64,000 nucleotides of DNA from the NCBI RefSeq assembly GCF_027596085.1, contig NC_072449.1, positions 24,402,522-24,466,521 of the forward strand, given 5' to 3'. Made by a program: the position numbers and the translations under genes. Positions 13,891 through 28,103 of this stretch are shown here, piece after piece (position 1 is the stretch's first letter; every line of letters starts with the position of its first letter). Under the pieces are notes generated by a model, which was not told the origin of the DNA, searched no databases, and saw only the letters and a program-made list of their open reading frames with translations. This DNA comes from Anoplopoma fimbria. Lineage: Eukaryota > Chordata > Actinopteri > Perciformes > Anoplopomatidae.

Positions 13891-16800
13891 ACCTAGAGAT
13901 GGGTCCGATCTGATCCAGTATTTTTATAGTGTTCCGATATGACGTAATGCATGTATTGGACTGAGGTTACTGATCAGAACATGGCTGATCCATTTAAATA
14001 TGTAATAATTGTGGAGAATGTCACTTCATTGGGAGGTATGGCTACAAATAAGCTAGTTAGCTATGCTAGCATCTTTAGCATGGAGGTTGAGTGGGTTCTC
14101 CAAGCCCAGAACAGGAGATAAACATGATAAAAAACATATTACTATATTTGTATTTTAACAGTAACAGACCTCCAGCTTGAAATCATGCCATTTGTTTTAT
14201 CACATCGATGGTCTTTCGGCTTGTTATCAAGTCGTGAGAGTCACTCACGGTGCTCGCAAGAAACTATTCAACAGTACTTGCAGCGGGCATTTATATTCTC
14301 GTTTGTCGTATATGTGTAACTCTGCTTGGTAAAAATAGAAACTTCTCACTGCTTCCTCTATTCAACATCAGACACAAACATACCTCTGGCCTCGCCTTTT
14401 ATTATTTGATCAAAATAAATGTGTGTGTTTAAAACCATCTGGTCACACACCACACACCATCTTTCACTTGTTTTCGATTTATTTCTATAGTGTATATATG
14501 TATTTCTCTACACGATTCTTGCACTTTAATTTCAAATATTTACATTGAAAACTTTATGATTTGTCAATTCGCCATTGCACTCCTCTTTGAAATTCTCTTT
14601 ACTTTTCAAATTATCTTTGAACTCATGTTTAGAAGTCTACTTACTAATACTTGATAAGTGCTGTGTAATTGATTTGTTCAAGTTTTTCAAAACATTAAGT
14701 TGCCATAAAAAATTGAACTCCTATAATATTTGTATGTGAAGCCTAGTAAACTTAAATATCTTGCTTTGGAACACATACAGTGGTACATAGCATTTAGTGA
14801 TCAAAGTGACCAACTTCTACACCATGGTTTGTTTGCAGCTACTCTGCGGGGTCACAGCTTACAATGACTAATGGTTAATAGCGAATAGCCTATTTTTTTT
14901 CTATAGATGTGGGATTTATGATAAACATGCTGACTGTGGCTGATGACAATTTGGAATGATAAAATGATCAGTTTAATAATGCAGCATGTGATCTTCAGTC
15001 CATGAGTGATCTAAACTGACAAGCTTCATCTGTTCTTCCACAGTTTTCAAAGTATTACCAAGACATTAACAGCTTCTATGCACTAACCTGTCCGTTTAAA
15101 ACAAAATCGACTGTGAGCAAAGTTGGCGCTTACCATGAGGTGACACACGGTTTACTTTTCGCATATCGCTTATACATTTTAACAGCTTCTGCTTTCTATT
15201 TCCTGGGAAATGTTCCACACGGATCATGAAACTCTGAACCACTGCGAGAAGTAGAAGTGACCTCCCCTCATGTTGCAAGCAATACCATATATTTTTAATA
15301 GATTGGTGGTGCAAATTGCACATAACCAATTTAAATCATGATCACATCACTGACAGGGCTCCTAATGTGCTTTAGAGTTATATTTTTAAAACATATCGGC
15401 TAGTGTATGACACTGACTGTGTAGTATAGAATCTCAATGCAGCCTGATGTGACATCACATCTCAAGCCACAGTGCTGTAGTATTTCTACCTGTGAAAAGC
15501 TGTGTGTTAGCTGAGCGCCTTCTACCGACACTGTTCACATGCACATGCTGAGCCACGGCACAAATACAAGGTGCTCCATTCTCACGGCAGGGTGGGACAT
15601 TTTTAGGCGCTACCACTGTACAAGAGCAGTAATCCAGGTGTTGTAAGTGTTGTTTACGTAACAGCGTTCATGATTGCTACATTTCTGCTCCCTGTCAGCT
15701 GCCATGGTTTCTACTAAAAACACGCAGCGGTTGCAGACCACACCCTGTCTCTCTCAGCAGTGGCAGTGAGTATGCACACGTGCCAGCCCTGGGCATCAGC
15801 AGAGAGATGGGGTGGAGGGCTGAGAACACTCAGTCGTACTACTCAGGATGGATGTTTCCCATCATGCAGCTCAATCAGCCGCCCAATGATTCATTTCACA
15901 GACACTTGGGTAATTATAGGAGTCTGCTCTTCACCTCTGGGGATGAAAGTACATGAGCGCAGCCAGGGTGGGGAGTAGGGGGTGGGTGGTGGTTGGCGGA
16001 GGAAGCAAAGAAAGAGTGAACGACTGAAAACAAAGAGACAGGAATGACGAGGCTGAAGATGGAGGAGGAGATGTAGAGAAATTCATTTAACGGGTGTCAA
16101 CGATCTTGTACAGGAAAAACCAATATTTTCAGTGACTCCATGAAAGCAAACTAATCACTGCTGTTTGAGACTCGTAAACCATTTACAAGTAATGTGACAT
16201 AACAAAAGCAATGCAAATATACAGCATATGACCTTTTAAGGTGGAGAGTAAAACAAAGGCTGTAAAAAGGGCTATATGGTGGGGCATGAATAAAGATGTA
16301 AGAGACTAAAAAGAGCTTGTGAAGAACACAGGTGATTGCAAGTGTGCAAGCTCCCCCTATTGGTAAACCTGAAAAAGCTTTTTTCCCCCCCACATACCTC
16401 AGCATAAGTCAGAGACAGACATTCAGTGGCATTTTAGGCTCAGACATCCACTCAGCAAAACTATGGAAAGCTTTATATATTAAGAATGTTTCTGAACCAA
16501 GCAGCAAGACATTTTTCGTTAACTCAATAGTCTTTAGTGAGTTCAATGGAGTGTACAGAATATTGATTTGGATGACAATTATTGCATGGAAAAGGTGCGG
16601 GTAGACTGTGCTTGGAAAAAATGATGTTGTGGTTTGCCGTTTCAATCGTTGAACTGTGCAAAGGACGTGAAGGGAGCCCATTGATTCTGTTATGTTTGTT
16701 TCCAAATGTGAAATATTCATAGTAGGTGTATATTTAAGCGTATCAGATTGAGCTGGCTGGCTAATTCTGCTCAGTGGACTGTTCATAGCTGTTAATAGTC

Positions 16801-17582
16801 AAGGATTGTACTTCCTTAGAATCATGTGAATCCATTACAGTGGCAATGCCCAGTGTATGTAGGAGTCTGTATACCAACTGAAATATCCAGTCCCATCAAA
16901 CCAAAAGTCACACTGGTGTCTTGAGGAAAACACTAAAACACAGTCCAACTAATCGCTGTGGGATAATCTGGATAAGAGTCAGTTACATGATTTGTAATAA
17001 AATCATTATCTAGAGCTCTGCGAGGACAGACTTAGGCTAATTTTAGATGCAAAAATTAAAATCATTATGTACAAAATGCTAACAGAAAACATCATTGCAT
17101 TCCATTTATTTCAAATATTTGGTATCAAAGCCCCATGTCTTCCCAGAGTTCAAAAACAACTTTGTACGCAAACACAAATTCAACTTGTTAGATATAATCT
17201 GACAAAAGGTATTTCACTATTGAACTGAATAATAGTTTGCTAAAATCACCCATGGCCACTTTATTAGGTATAGCTGTCATAAATTCTACTTTTACAAGGT
17301 TTATAATGTTTTTGTAAACGTAGTTGGAACTGTATAAATTCCATAATATGTTTATTTCAAAGATCATAGATGAGCAAAAATAGTTTAAGTGTTGTTGCAC
17401 TAGACTACATTAATGGGGTTTATATATTTTTTGTCCTCTATTTACATACAGTTCATTACGTGTTGTGATATTTGTAACACCCCTGAATAGTATGCATCGT
17501 AACAATAGAATCAAGCCAATACAGATGTGGCAGCAGTTGCATGAAGTACGGTATACAACGGCTTGAACATCATGTTGAAGGT

Positions 17583-17680
17583 ACATTTTGATAGCTTGTT
17601 TATTGGATCAAATACAAAATTGCAGAAACAAGAAAACAACAAGCACTTCGATCTATCCAATAAACAAACTATCAAAACGT
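17583..17680 (-). repeat. Long imperfect hairpin
   Basis: Arms 17583-17608 and 17655-17680 are 26 bases each with two differences and are separated by 46 bases. On a minus-strand RNA both differences would be G-U pairs, giving an uninterrupted 26-pair stem. No known RNA family is recognised. Confidence 0.6.
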
Positions 17681-19939
17681 CCACCTACGGCACAGCCCCG
17701 GTTAGTGGCACAGTAAACATAATATAGGCCGACAACACACATGGAGATTATAAGATGGCAGTGTTATTTTCGTCCATCTCTCAGAGTTTTTGCAGTTTAT
17801 GGGCCGAGTGCCGTGCTCAAAAATGTGATGCTTTGTTAGAAATTCCAAGGCTATGGAGAGCAGGTGCAGGGCCATTGTGACAAGCACAATTTATCGACTG
17901 CTCCCAAGCAAGGGAAAACATTCAATAATGTGCTGGGAAGATTAATCCATCCCCCACAAGGGGCTGGGCTCACAGGGTGCAGCGACAGAGGTAATTTACA
18001 GATGCAGGTAGCCCAACTCAGCAGTTAATTCCTTTGGAGTTGTAAAATACCTGTATATTAGCAGTTCCAATCCATTTAATTACACTTTAAACCTCACAAT
18101 CTGACACCATCATGAATTCAAACTACAAGGCTGCCACACAGTCCATATATATTGTGACTTTTTGCAATTTTTTTAAACATATAGTTTGTTCGAGGGCATT
18201 CCAGGGATAACTCTTCAAACATGCTCCTTCTGCACATTCTGTCTCAATGTAGTTCATTATATGTGGTATGTGTTTGTATGTGAATGAAGAAAGGCCAGGA
18301 GAAAGAGAGATGTCTTTACAAATGAGTAGTGCGCTCAGGATACTGTGGATTTTTCTCCAAACCTGTACTTTATCCAGAGATAACTGACAAACAGCTCAAA
18401 TTGTTTAAGCCTGTGAGTAATCCATGAGAGTTAGCCTTGCTGAAGGCGACAATGCCAGTTTCTGCCTTTTTTTTTTTTTCTGTGGGTGGATAGGATATAG
18501 GAGGGTGGATCATTGACAGGCAAGGGAGAGCAGCCGGCAGTTAGACAGACATGATGTACAGCCCTGCATAATCAGCTCTCAGCCCCATTAATCTGGGCAG
18601 ACTGCAACACTTGATGAGACTGTGATGCATTTGGTGAGAGGTCCCTCCCTCAGGTGTCATTTTGAAGAACTGTGTCAATGCTATCGCCAAAGCGGGAGAC
18701 CAGTCACGCAGCCACACCCCCACCAAGAAACCATCACGCTCAGAGGACAAACACTCCGAGGACATCTGGATTCTTCCCACTCCGGCAGCACAGCTAAAAA
18801 TATAAATCACACTGGTGAGCAGAAAAAGAAGGGGAAAAAATGCAAAGTCAGCATCACCTGGTGCAAGCACAGGCACCGGGTCTCTTTAAAATATCAAACA
18901 GATCTCCTTAATGACTGTCTCTCCAAGGACATGCAGTGGGATGCCTAAATCCTGAGTCCACAGCTATTACGGCTACAGGATCAGGAGAGCAGGCACTCTG
19001 GGCTCCTCTCAAGGGAGAAAGGGCATTACACAAGAGTACACAATGCAGGGGTCATTGTGTAGGATGACAAGGTGCACTGGACCTTTTCCTCTGCAGCTCT
19101 AACTCTTCAAGGCAGGTCAAGCCACAGTAACATGTTCCACTATAGCTGTAGGTGTATATTCCAGCTAATTAGTGAAATCTCAGCTGCGAACTGTTGATCT
19201 ATAGTTTTCCTTACTAGGGGTATGTTGCTGACCTTTTTTTGGACTATGTGCTGAGGAAAATGAATTAAAAAGCAGCTACTAAATGGACCCTGTGGTGAGA
19301 CAGTGAACAGAACTGAAGCTAACATAAACAAGAAGTCCATACCGGAGTACTCCAGCGATTTAGTGTTGGACTTCTACAAGGAAGGGAGGTTTGCAACACA
19401 CATGTTCATTGAGAAAATATTAACATTAAAGCAGCAGAAGGAGAGTTATCCTGACTTTTATTTCCTAGTATTAGTCAAGCTCAACAAATGCTGGATTCTA
19501 CATTGCCCATAATGCAACTCAGTAGCAATTAGACTTCCGCTGATGGTAAATGCCAAGACTTCATGTTTGTAACACAGGCTGTTTGTTAAAAACCTATACT
19601 CTCCATGCCAAAACTGAGATAAGCCTGATAATGTATCAGGGTTATTTTTTCCCAGACAGGAGAAAACTCCTTCCAGAGCCCGGGAAGAAATTATTCAACT
19701 CTCTTCACAGGGTGAGAAGCACTCAAAGACATATCTACAGTTCTGTGACAACTGGGTAAACTCCATCTTGAGATTGTGTGATAAAATAGAAAGCTCCAGA
19801 ACAGCTACTAAAACAGACATTGTGGTGAGATTGACCCCCAACAAAATCTTTCAATCTATCTATGTCTCTCCTCCCCTTGAACTTCTGGCTATTGTTTTCC
19901 TGTGAAGCTGATGATGTAGTTACTGAAGCTCTTTGTCTG

Positions 19940-19990
19940 CACTCTCTGTAAGTCGCTCTGGGTAAGAGTATCAGCGAAACGACAAAAATG
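19940..19990 (+). repeat. SINE-type tail fragment
   Basis: TGTAAGTCGCTCTGGGTAAG followed by AGTATCAGCGAAACG is a diverged copy of a tail motif found in very many teleost SINE-like repeats (consensus near TGTAAGTCGCTTTGGATAAA). Confidence 0.45.
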
Positions 19991-21153
19991 CATTCAAGCG
20001 CAATTTCTTTGCTACTCTGCGGGAAAACCATTTAAAAAAGGGGCACAACCTCACGATACAAGCTCTGTGTCACATTTATATCATTTTTCTCCTGTAACAT
20101 TGAATAAACATTATTTTCAGAGTGATTTTAGTGGGAAAAGAGGTGCTGCTACTGGGAAGCATAAGGCCTAATGGGCCTTGCTATGTGTAGGTAGTCAGAG
20201 ACTGTGACTGTGCATAGTCCACTGGGACTCTACTCCCCTTATTCTGTACTGGGTGGTCGATGTGCCATAGCTTTTATGGCTCTGTGTAATATTTCATGAC
20301 CCTATAGATTGGTAAATCAGAGCAAAGCAGATGAAAAGCACAGCAGCAACAGCCATGGACTTTTAAAACAACAAAGCCACAAAAACTCTTCCGGTTTGAT
20401 GTCTTTTGGCTCAGTGACATTAAGGTCATCAAAATAAGCAAGTGCAACCAGGCATCCTAAATGAACTGCCTAAATGGTGGCTTTCAAAAGATGGCTTTCT
20501 GAAGTCAATTGTGTTGTAATGGAGCTGCACCCTGCTGCGGGCCCTTATTTTTTCAATTGACAACAACAACAACCATGTCTGGCCTAATGAATCTTAGATG
20601 ACTTTGACTCCACAATTTAATTAAAAGAGGAGGCACTGCAGCTCCAGAGGTCTGGAAAACACAAAAACAACTATGATGTCTGTACTTAACAGAAATGTTT
20701 GTTATAAAATTCTACCAATTCAAGTAATTAAACGCATTTCAAATAGCCAAAACGACAAAGCCCCTTTATGGCATAATGACTGAACTAATGTGAATGTAAA
20801 GCAAGATATGAAAGAAACCGGTTTAATCAATGGAAGCATACTGTAGACACTTCATTGTACTTATTTATTTGTTAAAGCCTATGTCCTTTTCACATGGAAC
20901 TGTTCTAACCTAGAAAAGTAAGATGAATTTCTGCTTTTAGACAAAGCAATACTGCCACCTAGTGTGATGAGAAACCTGGACATGCCCTCATAGGCTCAGC
21001 ATATTGCCAAAAGCGGCAAGCATCATATAAAATAATAATAGATATGCTTTGAGAAGAGAGAAAGGGTGGCTATGTCAAATATTATGAATTCATAGCATCC
21101 CTTATCTGCCTATGCATACGAAAGAAAAAACAATTTCATAGTCATAGTCTACA

Positions 21154-21159
<6 letters not shown>

Positions 21160-21205
<46 letters not shown>

Positions 21206-21216
21206 TACACACACAC
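21160..21216. repeat. (AT)n-(AC)n compound microsatellite
   Basis: About 18 AT units followed by interrupted AC units. Confidence 0.95.
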
Positions 21217-24200
21217 AAAACATATACACTATATAATACCTAGAGATGTACTGCCGCTGACAACATTATGATCCACAATGGATTGCTTATCAGCAAGATA
21301 TGTACGATCCACTTTTAAAACTTATTTTTTTATAAATCTCATTACAAAATGTAGTATTTCCCATTATCAGTTCATTCAGTCCCTTGTACATCATATTGCC
21401 TTATTAATCACGATATGCCAGGTGCCTACTTAGTTCTCTTTGTAACCAGTTATCAGAATTTTTGGTTTTAGAATCAGTATCGGGAGAGAAAAAAGTTGGA
21501 TTGGTGCCTCCCTAATAAAATTGTAACACATTCACATATCTTCATGAAGCATTAGGATAGACAGGGAGTCGGGTATGCAAGGTTTTGTGACTTATTAGTA
21601 GTCATGCTTTTGTATTTTGTCATTTATGATCCACCCAACAATGTGTTGCCTGTGGGTTCTGCCAAATGAGCAGGCACTCCCACTAACCTATTACAGATGA
21701 TCTTTCGGCAAGGATGCAGTTCAGTTCCCTCTGCCACCACACTTCCACTTTGAACGTCTTTAAAGCTCTCTCAAGGTTTTGAACCCTGGCTCGGGTGTCA
21801 GGATCAACTGAAAGCCTGCAGTTACAGACGGCATGTCAGTCGCATTGTATGCTGCCTTCGTCTGAGCCCTCCGGCATGTTTGCTGGATATCAGCACAACT
21901 TTACTTTCCTTGAAGCAAACGGTGAGCTGTCAGGAATGTGTGACGGAAAACCATCATCACACTCTCCAACCTTTCTCCAGCCGTTAGTTACAAGAAGTAA
22001 CATAATATGAATAACACTCTTAATGCAAAACGGGTTCTGTGATTGTTATCTAACATCATAATGCATAAAGAAGGTTTGGAGCAGCTCTTATGATGCTTTA
22101 AGATATTTTTGTGTATTATAAATATGGGCACATAATAAGTGACAGTTTACAGTCTTATTATATTAGATTTAACAAAAATAGAGCATGATAAATAAAACCG
22201 TACTTACAGAAGGGGCCACTGTCAGTGTACACTTTGCACACTTTCAGTGGGCACTTTTCATAGTGTAAATGTAAAACACTACACCTAATAGAATCAGCTT
22301 AGCTGTCAAACTGTACTTTCCCACACTACACTTAAATATATTGGTGTCTTCATTGCCAGGTCAGACCGTTACTCACAGCATCAATATCCATTTATTCTAG
22401 GTAATAAAAAAATAAAAAAAAGAATCTTCAAGGTGTTTGGCAGGCTTCCACAGCTGCTGATAAGGCAGAGTTGTCTTTTGGCACATTACAAGCAGCTGAA
22501 GTGCGTACAGTGATGCAACTTTACCCAGGGTTGTTCAGTTTCTATGAGAAATGACTTGCATATCATTCACATTGATCTTTTAATCAGAGATCCTGACTTT
22601 GCGGAATGAAACATAAGCAGATCTATAAGAGTTATATGTGGGTTTTGTCTAGAAATCAAACAAGTCGAGAGCTAAGAAGTGTTTGAGGGAAAAAGTTCAA
22701 CTCAGTCAAAGTGACCAGTAGAGAAAAGTCACGATACACAGGATAGAAACTGACACAGATTTACAATCAGTGGGCATCTCTCTCTTTTGTGATGGACTGA
22801 GGCCTTTCTGGTGTCGTCAGTGTTGGATTAAGTACAGAATTAACACATCAAAAGCTGCAGAAAACATTAAAGACTTTGATGAAAACCCTTGTATGCATTT
22901 CCTGCAGTCGCAAGGAAAGACTCACAATAAAAGACAAATTTACTAAGTTTCTTTCTCAATAGGCTACATGTTGTCCAAGCAGCATCACTCACTGTTTTTG
23001 TAAAGTGTTGTTTGTCTCCATCATACTGAGAATAGTCTCCTCTTTACTCACTTAAACAATAGCAGATTCCGCAGATGTAAAGCCACGTGGGAGAAACTTA
23101 GAGAAATGTCCAACTTTAATCTCTCAATGTCTGTTGTATGATGGCATGACATGTTCACTGGTGTTTACTCAGAAGTTCAACTGGGTCATTTTAACTGGCC
23201 ACCAATTCATTTCAAGAAGACATGGGAGGGGGGGCTTCTAATGGCTGCACCTGTGCATTTTTCATGATTAATTCTTCAAATGAATGAGATGTGTTACTGC
23301 TTTTGTTCTCATACCCACCAACTAAACAAAAAGAAATAGAGAGGAATATATTTAAATGATTGGATTTACAACAAGGTAACAAATGTTATTCATGACATTT
23401 ATAGTAAAAGAAAAGCATCACATAACATTCTCAAAATGTTTCAATTAATTGTAAAGCTAATATTGCCATGGCAACTACTGTATATAAAAAGGTATTTCTT
23501 ATCTCTGCCACTAATGTGTCTTGGCATTATTTGCATCTGGCTTAGCAAACTGTTAAGCATACGGGGAAAGCTCACTCTCCTTCCTGTGTCTCTGCAGCAG
23601 ACAGTTCACCCTGAAAGAATACCATATTCTCAGCAGACGGCAGAGAAGCATGGGAAGCAGAAAAGCTAATCACCAGATGTCAGCCACAAAGAAACTCTTG
23701 TATTTTCCACAAACCACAGTGCAGTAAAAAGTAGCTAAACCGTCTAAGGATATAAATACATTTAAATTTGGTATTAAATCCAGCAAGTGGTATTTAAAGT
23801 GCACTCCTGTACTACTAATGCTGTATAACCTGTAATAATGACAGCAAACTCCTGATCCCATTTGCACATCGCACATGTGCATTCTGACAGTTATGCAGTC
23901 TTTACAGGTTATACTTTGCAATGAGCTTGCTTCTTGTTTCAGTGTATTTGTGTTCACTTCTCTGTAGGATCACTGAAACTAGTTGAGCATAACTTTACCG
24001 TTGTCGTTAAAGTGTTGCTCAAGCTCTCGCTTACGTAGTTATGACGTTAAATAGCACTGGGAACTGACTAATGGCATTTCTGTTGCCTTGAATCGAACAG
24101 GGTGAAACAAAAACAAATGATTGGCTGACGCTTCACTGCGTCATTGTAGTGCTGAAAAAAGTTGAGACCAGCTGAACTTTGACTCGTAGCTTGTCACCTC

Positions 24201-25489
24201 TGTCACACGCCGACAAGTGTCGGTTTGTTACCAGCTTCCATTCAAAATGACTTGTAGAATGTTGCTGGCGGTTCTGAACGCAGCACGAGTAGTTCAAGGG
24301 TCAGCAGTTCAGCTTAACCACCATGAATAGTGAACACCCTATGAGTCTCATATAGGTTCTCATATATTCTTTGCCAGTCAAATTTACACATGCGTCGCAT
24401 GATGGTTTTACAGTTAAAAGCAATCTGCAACCTCACTGCTATATGTCAATAAATCTTATAAACTGCTCCTTAGATTTCACCAGTGCCATCATCAGTGACA
24501 ATTAAAACAAAACAATTATAAAGTTTCAGGCTTGATGAAGGTCGAGAGTTTTGGGGCCTCCTTTCCTTATCTGTTAAATAAATGTAACTTCAATTTATTG
24601 CAAGTGGGAATAGTTCTCAACACTAATAGCAAAAGCAGCGAAGAGAATAATTGTTTTTTAATCAGGAAACATAACTGTAAACTCATTATTCCAAATGCCA
24701 GGTAAATGTTAGACATTTGTTTCGAAGGATGGCTCTTATCTTCTCCTGGTCTGGCATTTGTCCTCTCCTGTCCTGTCCTCCCACATGTTTTGCCCTGGCA
24801 TATGCTACAGCTGAGGCCCATTAATCAGGGCTCATCTTATAAGAGCTGAATACGCTGCTCCCAATTCTCGTGCATTAACCTTGTTAGTGCCCCTTACCAC
24901 CCCTGAAAGTTGGCACTGGTGTGTCGATTGTGTGTTCTTGCGTGTGTGAACGTGTATGCGCGTATGTGCATGTGTGTATATTTTGAGCACTTGTCACTTG
25001 TTAGTGTAGCAATTCCTGCCATGCTATAAATAAAGCCAGTCACAGGGAGGAATGGAAGCCAGTGGAGTGCTTTGACAGCAGAGGGCATAGTGGCCTTGTC
25101 TCCGTAGGATGTGAGGATTAAATCTGGTCTACAAACTGATAGCTTACTGTGTACCTACTACACTCTACATTTGCACATTAAACACATTGCAGTTGCAGTT
25201 ATTTTTGAACTATTTCACTCATTCCTGGTTGTTGAATAATCTCATTCTGTATTATACTGTTGTTTTGCATTATGATGTGTTTCACACATTATGCAAAAGC
25301 TCTAATTTCCTTTTATTCTATTCTTCAGTTCTTTTTCATCTGCTTAAATATTGTTTTCATGTTGTTGAAAATTTGGGAGCAAAAAAAGAACACTATAGTA
25401 TGTTTCTCTCTGTATTAACCCTCTCCCTGTGCATGCTCTGTCTTTCAACCAGGCCAAGAAGACACACAGTAGAAACATCCACCTCTTAC

Positions 25490-25621
25490 CTTGACCCTGG
25501 GCAACCAGTAAGCGTCCACAGATAATGAGGAGGAACTGGAGGGTGAAAGAAGCCACACCCACAGGAAGTGCTCTGAATCCCACACTGCTTTGGCTCCTTG
25601 TGGCCATGGCACCATTGGATA
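25490..25621 (-). CDS. Possible first coding exon of an unidentified secreted or membrane protein
   Basis: On the minus strand a pyrimidine-rich acceptor (GGTTTTCCCCAG) is followed by a strong start context (GGTGCCATGG, ATG at 25607) and 39 codons, then a consensus donor (CAAG|GTAAGAG). The peptide begins MATRSQSSVGFRALPVG and continues with a hydrophobic core (VASFTLQFLLIICGRLLVAQG), typical of a signal peptide. No downstream exon was recognised to the left, so later exons are far away or lie outside the window. I do not recognise the protein. A second frame of the same exon is also open. Confidence 0.4.
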
Positions 25622-27091
25622 CTGGGGAAAACCAGGTATATATATTGAGAAACAGGCTATTAAAATATTAAAACTTGCACATTGAAGTAGTCAGGAGAAG
25701 GGATCATTAAAAACATGAGGTGAAAAAAAGAAAATATGAGACTAGTGGGCTCATAAGGCCCCTCAGCAAAAATAAATCACCTGGCGGATATTAAATTCAC
25801 CAGATGTACAGCACTAAATATAAATCCCCGTCCAAAGTACCAGAGCTATTAATACAAAAGCATTCACTAACAACTTAGCATATTCTAATAACTGTAAACA
25901 TTGATTACAAGAAAATGTATTGTATGGCAATTACATATATAACGTATTATTTCTTACAACATTCAAGCAAATAAAATGTAAAGCAACTACAACCAATGTA
26001 GAACAATGTAATACCAAAACAGATGAGATTTTACACAGATCTTTGATATCTGGATATTATAAGGTTACCTTAAGGCCTTGTCATTTGGCCAACGAGTGAG
26101 GATAGTTTGGCAAAAATCTAAAACAAATTACATGAAGAATAAATCTGGAGTGACTTCTAGTACTTGAGCTCCAAAGTGATCTTTTGAAATTGCAAACAAC
26201 TGACATAAAATGTGTGTTTAAAAAGCTCCATCCTGTCACCCTGATAACTGATGCACACTGCGTGATGAAGTTTACTAAGTGCCATCATTCACCCTGACAT
26301 TTCACAGCAGGCTTCCAAAGGAAGAATGAAATGAATAGGCCTACACTTCGCACTCATTTATATTCACATCTTGACACCCATGAAAGAGATTAATTATTTG
26401 GCACCATTGCATCATTGATAATGTAAATAAAATCTGTTTTTATGCCTCCAAATACAAAAACCCCACCATGCAAACAACAGGAATTATGTTTGATCTGCAA
26501 CCATTGTATCTTATCTGCGAGTTCTTAGTCTACAGTAAAGCAGCATACTGCCACCAGTCAACAATGGTAAATTAATTGGTATTCAACATTTATCAGTATT
26601 AAAACCTAAAAGATATACTATCAGACTCTGCAGTCCAAACATCAAAACCTGGTTTTGAGGTAGTAAAAGTGATACTTTCTTACACTGCATGTGCATATCT
26701 CAGCATATCTCAGATATTTATGTATTCATTGGCCATTGTTTCCCGGTTAGAAAACTACAATCAGAGCCAAAAGAAACAGCCAACAGAATATTGAAAGTAG
26801 AATATACAGAAAAAACAACTTAAAATGTACACGTTCCTCGAACTACGTGGAAAATGTTACATTGTTTGTTGAAAAAAGATTTTAGTGAGGTGGATACTGT
26901 ATGATACTTGCTACTGAAAATAATATCCTCCTACCCACATAATGGGGTTAAAGCTGGAAAAAACGTATTGCAAAATCAAGTAAATATTGTAACTGGCTTT
27001 CAAAACGAGGTGTAATAGCAATATGTACTGTGACCAGAATGATTCCTTTTGAAGCTGGACAATCAGTGTTTATTAATGACACTATTAAGTT

Positions 27092-27395
27092 ACGTGTCTG
27101 CGCAGGAGGACTTTTAGTCATCTGTTACATCTACGTCTAAAAGTTCCAATGACTTCAGTTGTTTACAGGCCGCATCCCACCTCACCTTTCCCTTGCGCTA
27201 CTAGTGCGTGAACACAACCCAAATGTTGTCTACTTTTGAACATTTCATTGCACTAATACAGTGATTGTGTGTTGAGCTGAGAGCGCTGCCGAAAGTGGGT
27301 GACCTACACGTAATAATGTGCCTGAATGCATCATGTGCTGACAGAGACAGAGGACTGAAGCTGCTGCTCTGATAACGTGCTAAGACACGGTGTTA
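27092..27395 (+). repeat. Unclassified dispersed repeat, copy 3
   Basis: It resembles copy 1: GTGTCTGCGCAGGAGGA at the start, GGGTGACCTACACGTAA in the middle, and GAGGACTGAAGCTGCTGCTC near the end. The central part is longer than in copy 1. Confidence 0.45.
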
Positions 27396-27915
27396 CCTTT
27401 TCAGCTAGCGTTGATTGCGCTGTTTTTAATGTTACAATCACATTTCATTAACTCATGTACAACTGCCAATTACATTTCATTTAAATATAATTTTCCTTTT
27501 CGGCAGTCATTTTGATTATTTATGAGTCAAACAAACTCACAGCTGAATATTTCACAAAGCTGATAAACATTTAACCATTCTGCAGGAAACCAAAGAATAA
27601 TTAGAAAAAACACTTGTTAAACATAGAAATGTCATTCATGTAACATGTACTGATTTAACCTAATTCACATACATAAAGATCTCACTTTAAAAAATGACGT
27701 CAGCTGTCGGACACATTGCCTACACACTTGCATTTGAAGTCTTAACTAACTTTTGAAACATGTTGAACTAATTATAGTCTCGGAAAAGCATAGCCTTAAA
27801 TATACTGCAAGTCTTCAGTGCTGCAGTGAAAGGTTCACATTATTTAACAAAATATCATGAGGACTCTATAATAAAGTCCTTCAGATCACTACTTTACACT
27901 CCCGTCCCCCCAAAG

Positions 27916-27938
27916 ACACACACACACACACACACACA
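27916..27938. repeat. (AC)n microsatellite
   Basis: About 11 uninterrupted AC units next to the exon-like segment at 27955-28103. Confidence 0.95.
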
Positions 27939-27954
27939 GACGTAGTACCTGTAC

Positions 27955-28103
27955 CGTATGTGCACCTCCGTGTTGTGGTTCTGCTGTATATCCCACCAAC
28001 GAGTCCAGCTCCCACTGCTGCCTGACTGAGTTTCTCCTTTTCGCCTCGCTGTACACTCACAACTGGCACAGCTCTCTTCCCTTTCAGCGGCCAAACAGCC
28101 CAT
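27955..28103 (-). other. Possible upstream (5'-leader) exon paired with the 25.6-kb exon
   Basis: A strong acceptor (CCCTCTGTCCTTGCAG) and a possible donor (ACG|GTACAG, or six bases later CAG|GTACTA) bound 149-155 nt of fairly GC-rich minus-strand sequence next to a CA microsatellite. It could be a non-coding exon of the gene starting at 25607. It also begins with an ATG and is open throughout, but the translation resembles no family I know. Confidence 0.25.

Larger units (their letters stand above)
13891..25489. other. Gene-poor region
   Basis: No supported gene. If the exon at 25.5-25.6 kb is real, this stretch would be its first long intron on the minus strand. It contains a microsatellite, a hairpin, a SINE tail and otherwise unique-looking AT-rich sequence. 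Confidence 0.45.

Noticed and set aside
16409..16786. 125-codon minus-strand ORF
   Set aside because: No motif, no splice signals, AT-rich surroundings; chance ORF.
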